64,000 nucleotides of DNA from Gadus chalcogrammus (Eukaryota; Chordata; Actinopteri; Gadiformes; Gadidae), in the NCBI RefSeq assembly GCF_026213295.1, contig NC_079419.1, positions 22,404,818 to 22,468,817 on the forward strand. Reading direction: 5' to 3'. Made by a program: the position numbers and the translations under genes. This document shows positions 1 through 11,401 of the stretch, one piece after another. How positions within the stretch are numbered: the first letter of the stretch is position 1; every line of letters begins with the position of its first letter. Under the pieces are notes generated by a model. The model was not told the origin of the DNA. It saw only the letters and a list, made by a program, of their open reading frames with translations, and did no database searches.

Positions 1-143
1 AAACTTTTTTTCTATCAATTCTCCAAGATAAGAAGCCCTGAAAATATGCATCACCTCTTTAAATATTGAAAGAGAAAAAATCTACTAGGTCATTACAGTT
101 GTCATTTTAAGTTCAAATGTCACGTCCATAACGCTGGAATTGC

Positions 144-1026
144 TCAAATGACTCCCTCCAAGTCCTGTGAACCCAACTGTTGATAGTGGACCTGTTGTCC
201 TTTGACTAAAATAGGATAAATTCCTGGGAGGGTGTCGGGTGCCTTTTTACCCCTTTGTGATCTCCTTATTTTCTCATCTAACTCGAATGGTGTGGGGCTT
301 AGTAATGATGTACTGCAGCCAGGCTCCTCTGCCCCTTGTTTCCCACTAGACCTCTCTTTCTGTCTTTCGTTCCGCTTCTTTAATTTCCTCTTAGCATTCT
401 TAGTAATGTGTTTTACATATGGTTGTGATGGCCCTTCGCCAACATGCTCAATGTCATCCTTCTCCATTCCCGTTTTCACTCTCACTCTCACTAGTGTCAG
501 CATTGCTACACTCTTCTCTTGCTTTCCTAATCCCCTCATAGCAGTCCATGTGTATGGGTGCACCCCTCCTCCCCCGTGTGTTACATTTATTATCTCCTTC
601 ATCTAGTGTGACTTCCCCTTTAAATTCTACGTTGCCTGTTACCAGTGGATACATGTAAGTTGGTTTGTACGGCGGTGGCTCAAGCTTCAGAGGCAAAGGT
701 TGAGCCTCTTCTTTCTTTGTGATTATTTTTCTGGCCACTCGTTGTAATGCAAGCCACCTCTCTCCCTCCTCTTCGAACAAAGCTAGCACTAACTTTTCCC
801 TGTCTCTCTTCTCTAAGGTCTTTTTACCACTTCTGTTAGGTTTGTAGTTCCTTATTACTACCTCCATGTCCCTAAACATTATTGGATCAAAAGTCCCTCC
901 CGCGGGACATATTGTGCCTGATTTAGCTGTCCGCTTCTCCCACTTCTCAGAAATTCGTTTTATCTCATTTCTGAGGAGTGGATTGTCTCTACTCAAAACT
1001 TCTACCGCTGTTGGTGCCTTTTTAAA
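144..1026 (-). pseudogene. Endogenous retrovirus gag-like fragment
   Basis: Two overlapping minus-strand reading frames (about 1026 to 454, then 602 to 144) read as a charged retroviral Gag-like protein. The first holds a PPPY motif, the usual late-budding signal of Gag proteins, within a proline-rich stretch; acidic and glycine-rich segments follow, and the second frame has a basic lysine/arginine-rich block. The frame change near 460-600 shows it is broken. Upstream the frame stays open without a good ATG to about 1026, where an AT-rich stretch cuts in. No protease or polymerase is visible before the window edge. Gag assignment is inference from composition, the PPPY motif and the upstream primer-site-like sequence. 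Confidence 0.5.
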
Positions 1027-2460
1027 TTATTATTTTATTACTTTATTTATTTTATTTATTTATTTCGAAATACACTATTTATTAATACAATTTATTTGAG
1101 TTTACTCTACTAGTTAGTTTACATTTTTTATTATCTCTAAGCTACAAATGTGAACTCTTCCCCGGCGCTCGTCGCTTCTATTTTTAACCCTGCTTTGCAG
1201 GCTCCTGCTCGTCCCCTGTGTTTGCTTGTGCACATGCAGTTATAGTCAGCGCGATAATGTTTAAGTCAAAGAAGATTTACACATTTATTCATTACTTCAA
1301 CAAATTAACTGTTCTCTATCCGTCTAATTTATTTATGATTATCAATTACTTCAAACAAATTAACTATTCTCTGTCCGCCTAATTTATTTACGACAGAATC
1401 AACAAAAAAATAAACCTGGTCGTAAAAATCTCCGAGGTAACTTAATTCTAACACGACTTAAATACAGACAATAAACCGATTCATAAAATTTTTAATATTA
1501 TATTGAAAAATGTCTGAATAGTTTGTAATTAATTACAAATAAAAGGGTTGACCGAGCGTAGAAACTGGCCTTTTGATTAAAACATGTACACATTCGGATG
1601 GATAATGAATCAACCAGAATTTCAAACAAGAACCATTGCCAAAAAAGCACCAAAATCAGAATTAAAGTATGGCCCCACCTCCAGATCCAGATCCAACATC
1701 TGCAGCTCAATTGAATCACGTTTAGGGCATTGAACTCATTCAAACGATGCTTCGAACGATGGCCGAACACATAAACACTCGACCAGATCACGAACAAACA
1801 AGAAACTCCTCAAAATACCAACTCAAACGTAATCCAACCAAGAAACGTATCTATTCAAAAGTGTGAGAAGCCCGTTTTCTCAAGATGCCAAGACCGGAAT
1901 TAGAAATTCCCCCCGAATGGAGCAGGAACTGCAGTCCAACTGGTCCAAGCAAAGAATCTAAAATTCACCAGTCGGCATCCCAAGGAAGCCCTTCTCAAAT
2001 AAAAATGAATTCAATGAATTGAATTCCAACCCAGCTCTCTGGGATACTCTCAGACATCCAACAGGCACTTCACTCGATCTGCGGACCTGTACTTTTCTAT
2101 TGGAACTTTCCCACTAATTCAATCCTCTAGAATACAGCCACAGGACTTTATAGTAGGTCTATTTAACCAAAACACCAAATAACAACTCGTATCAAAATAG
2201 GGAGCCACAAAGCGTCTTGGTCATTTAGAACCACAGAGCGCGTATGGCCTATGTGCGCGCGCACGTCAATCTCTCCCGGAGCTCCCGTCTCTCTCTCTCT
2301 CTCTTTAACTTAGGTTCGTTTGACTGAAGAGAAACTTTACCCGTTCACCAAGCGTTCAGACGGGGAAAACACAGATCAACCAACCGTTTAATTAGTGGTA
2401 AGCCAAACTCACCGAGAATAATTTTGTGCTCCAGCAGCCCAGCAGTTGGGCTGTCTCTTT
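1027..2460. other. Non-coding stretch between gag-like frame and primer site
   Basis: No convincing gene. It starts with a TTATTTATT-rich block (1027-1090) that interrupts the gag-like frame. The rest has scattered stops in all frames and would correspond to the leader of the minus-strand retroviral element if that call is right. A short (TC)n run lies at 2283-2302. Confidence 0.4.
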
Positions 2461-2483
2461 CCAATCCTGTTCGTGACGCCAAT
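2461..2483 (-). other. Putative retroviral primer-binding site
   Basis: On the minus strand the sequence directly after a terminal ACA reads TGGCGTCACGAACAGGAT. A TGG start just downstream of an LTR ending in CA is the standard arrangement for a tRNA primer-binding site. It lies upstream of the gag-like frame in the right orientation. Which tRNA it matches was not determined. Confidence 0.45.
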
Positions 2484-3124
2484 GTATCGTGAATTTTAAC
2501 CGAGATATAAAACACTTAGACTATTTCAAGAGAGAGTAAAAGAAACCGAGGGGTCCGGACCAAGTATTGACAATAGACTTTATCGTTATAAAAATACAAC
2601 AACGACAACAGCAAAATGATTTGCAAAGCACTGTGGTTCACAAAAAAGAAATTCAATCATACCCCCGAAATCGCCCATGCTGAAGAAGTCTGCTCTCTGT
2701 AATTACTAGTATCTTTTTTGTTTTTATTGCAAAGAGTGTGTGTGTTCTTGGAAGCCCCCCTTGGACTGCAGTACAGGGATTCTGGTCTCAACATTAACTG
2801 GGACATGTTTCCATACAGGAAATGCACTGCTGATGTACCAGCGGGCTTCCCTGGGGTGCAAGACAGGGAAAAAGGACAAGGAAAATGCCAGGACCCTGCG
2901 AAGCCATGCCCTTCGTTTTTGTACATACATTGTTGTGTTTTCTGTGGAGGTCTGCCATTTGTGTAGTCTTGCTATTTCTTATTTACTTAGTTAAGTTATT
3001 GATAAACGTCTGAGGCTCGGCAGCCCAATGGTGTAGTGCCTCTTTAAGAGAACAGTGTGCTGTGGGTCCATGTGACCGGTGTTCACCCAATAAAAAGGTG
3101 GCGCAAGATTTGTATCATTGGTAC
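2484..3124 (-). repeat. Probable LTR of the minus-strand retroviral element
   Basis: The segment abuts the primer-site-like sequence and its plus-strand start TGTATCG gives a minus-strand end CGATACA, as expected for an LTR 3' end. On the minus strand it contains an AATAAA signal (near 2722-2728). The outer boundary is uncertain: a TGTACC...ending pair at about 3124 is the best candidate. The small open frames here overlap on both strands and look accidental. Confidence 0.35.
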
Positions 3125-3449
3125 ATAACTTTGACCCGGTGTGCAGCCACTTGGTAAGCTCCCTTAAGTTCTTGTTTTCTTGTCTGCTTTCATGTTGTCA
3201 ATTCATGTTGCCTGCTATGTTGTCTAAAGGTAACGCAATAGCGCTATGCTCCGGTAGATCCTAGCACTTTGCTAATAGTCAAAGTTAGAACTATATATAT
3301 ATATTTCAAGTACATAAAGCAATTTGGACTTGTAAACGTCGCTGTCCCATCCCTGTCCATCCATGTTCGTTTTATTTAGTTTTCTGAACGTTGATTGAAT
3401 GAATCGCAGGGACCGGCATTTGACATGGGTGCTGTACTTCCTGGTTTGC

Positions 3450-3474
3450 CGCGGGGCATTCTGGGAACTGTAGT
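3450..3474 (-). promoter_or_regulatory. ZNF143/THAP11-type (SBS/Staf) promoter motif
   Basis: The minus strand reads ACTACAGTTCCCAGAATGCC and continues into CGCG. This matches the vertebrate ACTACA-n2-TCCCAG-n2-TGC core plus the downstream GCG part of the ZNF143 site, a motif concentrated in CpG-type promoters and often active in either direction. It lies about 300 bp upstream of the first recognised exon of the recombinase-like gene, so it may be that gene's promoter; that link is inference. Confidence 0.6.
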
Positions 3475-3784
3475 TCCCTATTGCGGAGAAAGACTAGATG
3501 CACCTTTGCAAAGGCTGTTCGGTAGGATTTGAATATGGCGCATAATTGACATTTGAAACGTGTACATTAATGATTATGAATTATTATTATTATATATATT
3601 TGTATTTTGATGAATGCAGGTGATGTTTGTGTTATGCACATGACAAGTGAAATGTTGCATTCCTTATTTCCAGATTTATTACCTGCTTTCCCTTTGTGAA
3701 AAATAAACAAACAAAAGTGGAATACTGAGTAATATCCTTTGTACACCGGGTTACCCCTTCCGTGGGGAGAAAACGGAACATACA

Positions 3785-4077
3785 TGCAGAAGGGGGCACC
3801 AGCCAAGAGGGGGATGAGGTTCCTCTTTAACCTGAAGAAGTTGCATGAGTAAGTAACATTACTTCGGAACACCCCATTGATTAAAATTTTAAAATATATA
3901 TATACTCAAAGACAATGCTAAGTAATGTTTGTTTACAACGGTTTATAACTGTTCTTTCTGCAGGTGGCCACTTGTGCTGAAAAGAGCAAACTATCAAGTG
4001 AAGACCATTAAGATTATGATGTGTAATGTGAAGGGGTTCCTTAAGGATGTGGAGCTCTTCCATCGCTCAACAAGCAA
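3785..4077 (+). pseudogene. Crypton-like tyrosine recombinase gene, exons 1-2
   Basis: A first coding exon starts at an ATG at 3785 and runs to 3848, followed by GTAAGT. The next exon begins at 3964 after a pyrimidine-rich TTTCTGCAG. Joined, the split codon becomes GAG and the frame continues (…LHE then WPLVLKR…) through a helical stretch KGFLKDVELFHR, which resembles the helical core-binding part of tyrosine recombinases. The exon's true end is not visible because an L2 LINE begins at about 4078. An upstream exon may exist. The later exons (5988-14993) carry the catalytic-type motifs, so this piece is assigned by splice signals, phase and position rather than by its own motifs. Confidence 0.5.
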
Positions 4078-5748
4078 AATCACTGGGGTGCAGATGGGGC
4101 AGATACACACTCTCCATATTAAGACTGGTCTCACTGTCCACCATGACATGTACAAAAATCATATCTTACAGTATGAGGACTCTATTGCTTCAGCCAAATC
4201 TACTTACTATTCCAGTCTCATCTGTTCCAACCATGGCAACTCTAAGGCACTCTTTTCACTCCTCAACAAAATCCTTCAACCCCCAGATCTCCTACCCCCC
4301 CCCATCTGTACTCTTCGGACACGTGTGACTCCCTCCTTCTGTTTTTTAATCAGAAAGTTGAAAAAATCCACCAGCACTTGTGCCCCACTCCCTCACCTTC
4401 CCCCTCCTCTGAACCTCTCCCCTACAGTCTGCCATTTTCCTCTTTCCATCTCCCTGATCCCTCTGCTATCTCTGATCTCATCTTTAAATCAAAACCATCC
4501 ACATGCCAGTTAGATCCCCTCCCTACTGCCCTGGTCATATCCTGCCTCCCCTCACTGCTCCCTCTTTTTGCTGCCATCATCCACTCCTCTCTCACTACTG
4601 GTTCAGTTCCCTCACCCTTCAAAACTGCTGCTGTCTCCCCAATCCTCAAAAAACCTGGTTCAGATCCCAACAACTTTAATAACCTCCGTCCCATTTCCAA
4701 CCTACCTTTCGTCTCCAAAATACTTGAGAAAATCGTTGCTTCTCAACTCCATTCCCATCTATCTCAAAACAGTATATATGAACAGTTTCAATCTGGTTTC
4801 CGTCCTCGTTATAGCACTGAAACGGCCCTTCTGAAAATCACCAACGACCTTCTTATTGCAGCTGATTCTGGTTTAATCTCCATCCTCATCCTCCTTGACC
4901 TGAGTGCGGCCTTTGATACAATTTCCCATACCATCCTCCTCAATAGATTATCCTCCATCGGCATCACAGGCACCCCCCTTGATTGGTTTCACTCCTATCT
5001 CACAGACCGCACTCAGTTCATCCAACTCAAATCCTTCCGTTCCCAACCCTCCCCTGTCTCCTCTGGTGTCCCCCAGGGCTCTGTCCTGGGTCCCCTCCTT
5101 TTCATTACTTACCTCCTTCCCCTTGGCCTTATTTTCCGTAAATTTAATATTATTTTTCACTGCTACGCGGATGACACCCAGCTCTACCTCTCCACCAAAC
5201 CCAACTCCATCCTCCCTCCCTCATCCCTAACAGATTGCCTCTCTGAAGTACAAACCTGGTTCACCTCAAACTTCCTTAAACTTAACAGCAATAAAACAGA
5301 AATCCTTTTAGTTGGTACTAAATCAACTCTACTCAAAGTTGACAGTTTTTCCCTCTCATTTGACAGCTCCATAGTTTCCCCCTCCCCCCAGGTGAAGAGT
5401 CTGGGTGTCATCCTTGATGGCTCACTTTCCTTCAAATCCCATATCAACATCACCACCCGCACTGCCTACTTCCATCTTCGTAACATAAATCGCCTCCATC
5501 CCTCCCTCACCCCCCACACCACCTCTATTCTTGTACATAGCCTTGTCACCTCCCGTATTGATTACTGTAACTCTCTCCTCTTTGGTCTCCCCCAGAAATC
5601 CCTCCATAAGCTCCAACTGGTCCAGAACTCAGCTGCCCGTATCATCTCCCAAACCCCCTCTTTCCACCACATCACCCCCATCCTAGAACAACTCCACTGG
5701 CTTCCAATCAACTTCCGTATCAACTTCAAAATTCTCCTATGTTTTTGA
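4078..5748 (+). mobile_element. L2-clade LINE fragment (reverse transcriptase)
   Basis: A long frame (4378-5748, with an earlier frame from about 4110) reads as a non-LTR reverse transcriptase. Visible motifs are [36 protein letters not shown] and, later, [16 protein letters not shown] and LHWLP, a combination typical of fish L2/Maui-type elements. A frame change near 4330 separates the segment before the RT. The endonuclease is missing (5' truncated) and the frame stops just after the LHWLP block, without the usual C-terminal continuation or 3' tail. It lies between exons 2 and 3 of the recombinase-like gene, so it could be an intronic insertion. Confidence 0.85.
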
Positions 5749-5987
5749 AGCGTGTGCCTCACTAAACTACTTTGGTCCCATGGTTTCCTTAACCATACCC
5801 TCATTTGTCCCGCTTCCAAAAGGAAGGGAGGTCAGAAATTGGAAGTGTGTTCAATATGGAGTGAGTTGTGGGACTGGGACTCAATAGGCACTGGAGCCAG
5901 TCTAAAGATGTCAGAATCAATATGTGACTTATTGTTATTACAGAAATACAAAATATGTATTTCCTTTCCATCATTTCGTGTGTCCAG
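5749..5987. other. Intron-like sequence after the L2 fragment
   Basis: Nothing recognisable. It leads into a 3' splice-site-like CATTTCGTGTGTCCAG before the next recombinase-like exon. Confidence 0.3.
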
Positions 5988-6538
5988 AGAACATGCTGAG
6001 TGCTGGGGTGGAAAACCGCTTCTTAGAGAAGGCGAAGCGAAAGATCCCCAAATTGCTCAGTAAGTACGCCACAAACATATTCTCCTTTGGTTTGCCTTGT
6101 TTAGGTTTCAATATAGTTCAATTCAAGTTCTGGTACAAGCTTATTTATAGCCTTGAATCCCTGTTTACAGTTTAAAAGAGCTTTACATGCTCACAGTTCA
6201 GTAAAACGATCCGAACGATACCCCCTGACTTCAACCTTTATAGCAGGCAATAAGGAAACATACCATGTTCCCCAGTATGTTTCCTTATAGCAGGCAATAA
6301 GGAAACATACTAGGGAAAATGAGAAGTCCTCTGAAGGACCATGAAGAGATGGTGCCCCATTTAGGGTTTCTATTTCCTCTCCTATTAGATCGACTGGAAA
6401 AAAAGGCCACATCGCTGGACCTTGGCCTGGTCCAGGGCTACCTTACTGGCTACCTTGCCATTCTAACTGGACACCGGCCAGTGGTGTTCAATTCTTTGAA
6501 GAAGAAGGAGGTCCTGGAGGCAGAAGGGAGAAGGATAT
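5988..6538 (+). pseudogene. Crypton-like tyrosine recombinase gene, exons 3-4 (interrupted)
   Basis: Exon 3 spans about 5988-6059 and is followed by GTAAGT. Exon 4 starts at 6389 after a clean TTTCCTCTCCTATTAG acceptor. Joined, the frame reads …KRKIPKLL then RLEKKAT… and reaches TGHRPVVF with Arg at 6475-6477. T-G-x-R matches Box I of tyrosine recombinases, where the Arg contacts the scissile phosphate. The exon is cut at 6538 by the hAT starting CAGGG and resumes at about 13974. The two halves differ by one base in frame, so the copy is probably inactive even without the insert. The family call rests on Box I here and the His/Tyr box in exon 6. Confidence 0.6.
6238..6310. repeat. 26-bp direct repeat with internal inverted repeat
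   Basis: The same 26 bp (starting TTATAGCAGGCAATAAGG) occurs at 6238-6263 and 6285-6310. Between them GTATGTTTCC (6275-6284) is the inverse of GGAAACATAC at 6254-6263. It lies in the intron between exons 3 and 4 and has no assigned role. Confidence 0.8.
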
Positions 6539-9500
6539 CAGGGTTTCCCCAAGTTTGATCACCCCAAATTTAAGACTTTTTTTAGACCACTTCAATGAAA
6601 ATTAAGACCTACATCGCACCCATTAGGCGGTCGTAAAACCCCAGTGCATATATTATTCATGTTTTTTTGGAAAATTCATGTCAATACATTAATGAATGTG
6701 CCAAAGGATAAGTGTGCACTCACCAAAGAGCCAAACTGAGGGCCTAACTCAAGGCCTAGAGGCCTGATGTCTCTTAACTAGTTATGACCATGTACCCAGA
6801 AATGATAATAAAAGATTCAAAAAAACAATACACAAAGTGATGGTGTGAAAGTGTAGCTGTATTTTTGGGTTAGATGTCAAACTTTCAACACACAATATAA
6901 ACAAACTCAATGAAAATGTCAGCAATTGCATTGCTTCAACGCACAATATAAATGAACACTCTAAACAGAAAAAACAAGATTGCTTAGAAACCTGTAGGGA
7001 AAAGTACAGTACCTACAGGTTTCTAAGCTCAACAACTTTGGCAACAATATCTACATCGATATTTTTAAGTTCAGCCTGTTTGTCTCTGTGGCTTCTTCTA
7101 AAAGCATTCGATTTCGCAATTAGTTCAGCCATCTTGCTTCCTTGCTTTCCTTCTGCCTGCTCTGCTAATTTGTCTGCATCCCTAGCCAGGTTGTCAGACA
7201 CTTCCTGAATGGATGCCCTTTTCTTTCTCAAGTTTTGCAATTGCTCCTCAACTGCTTTCCGTTTAAAGCCTTGGGCTTCTGATAACTTTTTTTGTTTTTC
7301 AGTTAAGATAAATTCTATACCTGCTCCTTGCCGACACAACAGAGGACAGAAGTCCTGGTGTCAAGGGTACCTTCAAGACGCCTCCGTGCAGTGTCACGTA
7401 ATCACACACAATTCTGTGTGCAACAATTGTGTCTTCTTGAATATTAGATATTTCCTCTTTATTCACTGAGAAGCCCCTTTCAACCGTGGCCTGTCCATGT
7501 GAGAGCAACAGCAGCTTCTGGATGAAAACCCACATCTGGGGGTAAGGATGACTGACGTAAGTGTGGAGGAAAACATCCAGCCGCTTCTCCAAAGGATTGT
7601 AGGCACACGTCCAATGAAAACTGTGCAAACTGCTGGATGATTAGGTCAACTGAGGAATGAGAAAAGAATGTCAGTGTCATGCACAGTATAAGAAGAGGTT
7701 CAAACAATATGACTCAGTTCATGTCAGGACAATCTTTTTTTAATCATGAAAGGAAACATTATGTACCGGCAGCAATTCCTCCATCCAACTGCTTGTCCTG
7801 GATAAACTGTTTAACTAGGCCTTTCATCTGGCTCTGACAGAGTTCAGGAGAGGTGTACATCTTGGCTGGATCAAGACAACTCATCTGTCTCACTGTCGGG
7901 TATTTCAGAGGGCTTTTGTCCTGAAGCTTCTTCACTATTTTGATCAGACCCTCCATGCACTCCTTTCTGAACACAATAACAGAAAGCACTCCAGTTGCCT
8001 TACTCTGTTTATGAAGTTCCTAATACAGGGAAGAAAATGAGGAAAACTGAAGTAATGGTCCCTCATCTCCCCTGATAACTAAACCAGTTAACCAACTGAG
8101 AACACCAAATGACTAAAAAGCTAAATTTCAATGATAATAACTTAGACTATATCTGGATTTGTAGAACCCAAAAAGAAATTGACCCATACAACATACCTTA
8201 ATGGCATTTTCCGCTCCAATGCCAATGTCAATGGCCCTCACAGGCACCGTTGCCTCCTTTTCGGTGACATCAAGACGGACTAGTTGAGCAGGGGTAGCAT
8301 CTCGGAGAAGGTCTATTTTAACAAATCTCCTCAGCAAGCTCTAAATAAATTGAAGCACGACAAAAAACACGCAAGTTTATGGAATACTACTACAGAGATT
8401 AAACATTTGGATTTGTCACAATATGGATACGTAATCTGGATTACTGCTATGAAAACCAAGCCAGTGATGAACAAAAGTCCAAATAATTAACCTAACTTTA
8501 CTATATGACTAGTTATTTAAATCACATTTACAACATGAACAAAGAAAATCACTCGCCTTTAATAGTTCTGCTAGGTCGTGTGCGATGAAAGGCAGGACCG
8601 GCTCATCAGTTTGATATCTCGTAAGAAATGGTGATACAGTTCGGCATACTGCGGTGAAAAACTCCAGCTTGGCTATTACGAAAGGATCTTTTGCTGCCAC
8701 TTCGATGGTGTCGAATGATGAGGTGGCTGGATTGTTGACATCTTTGGTTCTTACAGCTGCTACATATTTGAGAATGTTGGGCCATATTTGGAGGGCTCTT
8801 TCGGCAACAGGCAAGTTTTCAACCCACTGGTGCCCACAAAAGGGTAGGGCGAAAGTGCTTGATTTCGTCACAGCGATGAAGTCCTCCCTTCTTGCTGGCA
8901 CATTTAAGAAGATAGTGTGAAGAGCTCTTAATATCTTTTCCATTTGCCATGCGTTGAACCCTGCTTTGACAGAATTATGGAGGGTATGGAGGCCGCAAGT
9001 CCCGACCACTGCCAGCTGCTTCCCGGCATATTGCTCACCAAGCTCCCGCTGAAGCAGCTCTAAGAACTTCCAGTTAACATTTGGTCCATCCATTGAAATC
9101 GAAACCATTATCCGCTGATCAAGATCAGTGATACATTCCTGGAGATGATCATAAAGATGAGATTTATTATTATTATACAAATTGACACAATGTATTTTCA
9201 TAGACAACGGCATGTTTTTCACGATTGCTTTTGTGCATATCTCAGAACAGAAGGCATTTGGCCTTTTTTAAAAGCAATGAAAAAGCATTACTGTGTTGTA
9301 AAAGTAGGCCTACTAGAATGTTGTGGAGGTTGAATAGTAGTTTCGAGAATTTCAATTCTAATTATGTGAACTGCGTCAAGCGGAACACCACAATGCCGCT
9401 AGATGGCAATAAATCGTCACTACATACAGCAGCTCTAACAAGAAGCATGGCGCTGTCACGTTAAAATTGTACCGGGGGCGAAAAAAATTTCCGGCCTACG

Positions 9501-9620
9501 TCATCAGTTGTTTACATCTTGACAACCTGCCTGGCAACCAGGCGCGTCGTTAGCAATTTAAAACATCCGGGGCTTTAGCCCGGGGGGAGCACCGTCCTGA
9601 CTCCTGCGTGCTACGGTATC

Positions 9621-9660
9621 ATAATTAATTAATTAATTAATTAATTAATTAATTAATTAA
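9621..9660. repeat. (AATT)n microsatellite
   Basis: Ten uninterrupted TTAA/AATT units. Confidence 0.9.
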
Positions 9661-11075
9661 GGGCGCCCCCAACACATAGGTCGCCTATGCCGAGTGCCAG
9701 GGCAAAAATAAGACATTAGAATAGCCTATATAGCCTGCGTGCACCTACCCGATGTCAAGAAGCCATCGCTGCTCCGACGGACCTTTCTCCCCCAGCCAGG
9801 CAACGGCAAGTAAGTAGTTGTCTGCTTTTATGTTTCATTTTTAAGTTATTACTTATTGTCAGTGTAGGTTTAATGTTAGGCCTACAGATAAAAACATGCT
9901 TTATATTTAGTCGCAATTCAGAGTTCTAATGTTTTCCCGGAATATGCATTCCTAAACGTCAAGTTCTCTTTAAGATCGCATGAGATGATATGTGCTATCG
10001 CGCGACCTGTAACCAGGAAGTAAACACTCGCTTGCATGAAATGATATGCGCTATCGCGCGACGTGTAACCGGGATGTAGATTTAAATAATGAAAAAATAA
10101 TCTTCCAAGACTGTTCCTGTTACTTGCTTATGCTGTATGCAAGTTGTTTAAGAAGCGTATCTCCATATAAATCTGAGCTGTACATGAATCTGTTAATGAA
10201 GTCTCATTTCGACTCCTTCCTCCACTTCACTATTCATGTTCTGTTGCTTGCAGTTAACTACAGCCGCCCTTCCTGGGTAACACCACCACCAATCCCTGGT
10301 CATCCATTAAAGCCATCTCTCTCACTCTGCACAGTCACACTGTTGCCGCTTCATTCTCATTGTCTCATAATCTCATTATTATGGCTGCTGTGGATGCTTT
10401 AAAAAATAAACATTTTTCTCTTAGGTAAAATCAAACCAGTGGGATGATAGATTGAAAACCTCCAAAGCAATGCATTAAAAATTGAAAGACAGTCCTATGT
10501 GAAGTTTCTTTTTTGGGGATTTTCAAAATGAGGTACCAGAATGGATTGTCAACCCACTGTTTCTCAACCCTCTCCGATTATTACTATGAGTAGTAGTATT
10601 GCATGCATACAGTACTCACATCAGCGCCACAGTAAGCCTATAGAGGCTGCAACCATTTGCTTCTCAAAAGATTGTAGTGTTTTAGAATGAACAACCACTA
10701 GAGAGACAAGACAAGACTAATTTTGATTGACAAGTTGGCTAGATTTATATATGTATTTATATAATTTTTTTATTTATAAGAATGAAAGAAATTGTGTAAT
10801 GAAAGAATAAAACAATGATTGATGCATTTTTGTTTGAATAACATCTTGCTCCCGCGGCCAGTGCCAGCGCCGGCATTGCAAGGGGAGGGATATTACATAC
10901 ATTTGCAGGAGGCGGGATAAGTGCGGCCGCTGTCACTCAGGTTTGTTTTGGTTTGACGCAGACAGCATGGAGGCAGAACAGACCGCAGAAGTCAACGCGA
11001 TCGTCTTCAATGTTGCTGCAACGATGCAGCATATATTCAGAAGAGCAGCCAGTACTTACGTGTATGAAAGCAGCT

Positions 11076-11329
11076 ATAATAATAATAATAATAATACATT
11101 TAATTTAGAGGCGCCTTTCAAAACACCCAAGGTCACCTTACAGAGCATATAGTGGAAGACATTGTGGAAAAAATAAATAAATAAATAAATAAATAAACAT
11201 AAGCAATAAGAAATAAATAAAACAAAAACAAGACAAAACAAAACAAAAAAACAAACAAAACAGTGATCAGTTAGACGTTGTGTGCGAGTTTGAACAGGTG
11301 AGTTTTGAGTTGTGACTTGAAAAAATAAA

Positions 11330-11330
<1 letters not shown>
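11076..11330 (-). mobile_element. L2 LINE 3' tail fragment
   Basis: (AATAAT)n followed by ACATTTAATTTAGAGGCGCC and AGGTCACCTTACAG is shared with 22047-22215. A related copy at 52004 runs into antisense L2 coding sequence, so these are read as minus-strand L2 3' ends. It ends in the GAACAGGTGAGTTTTGAGTT part at about 11295. Confidence 0.6.

Positions 11331-11334
<4 letters not shown>

Positions 11335-11396
<62 letters not shown>
11335..11396. repeat. (AT)n microsatellite
   Basis: About 60 bp of pure AT dinucleotide. Confidence 0.95.

Positions 11397-11401
<5 letters not shown>

Noticed and set aside
2657..2994. Four overlapping short frames on both strands
   Set aside because: They lie in LTR-like sequence, none has a recognisable motif, and they contradict one another.
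6531..6538. Perfect 8-bp target duplication for the large hAT
   Set aside because: Left AAGGATAT and right GATATGTA do not match over 8 bp; only GGATAT is shared, so it is reported as imperfect.
10943..11152. 69-codon frame in the palindromic element as its transposase
   Set aside because: The second half runs into a trinucleotide repeat and an L2 tail, and no transposase motif is visible.
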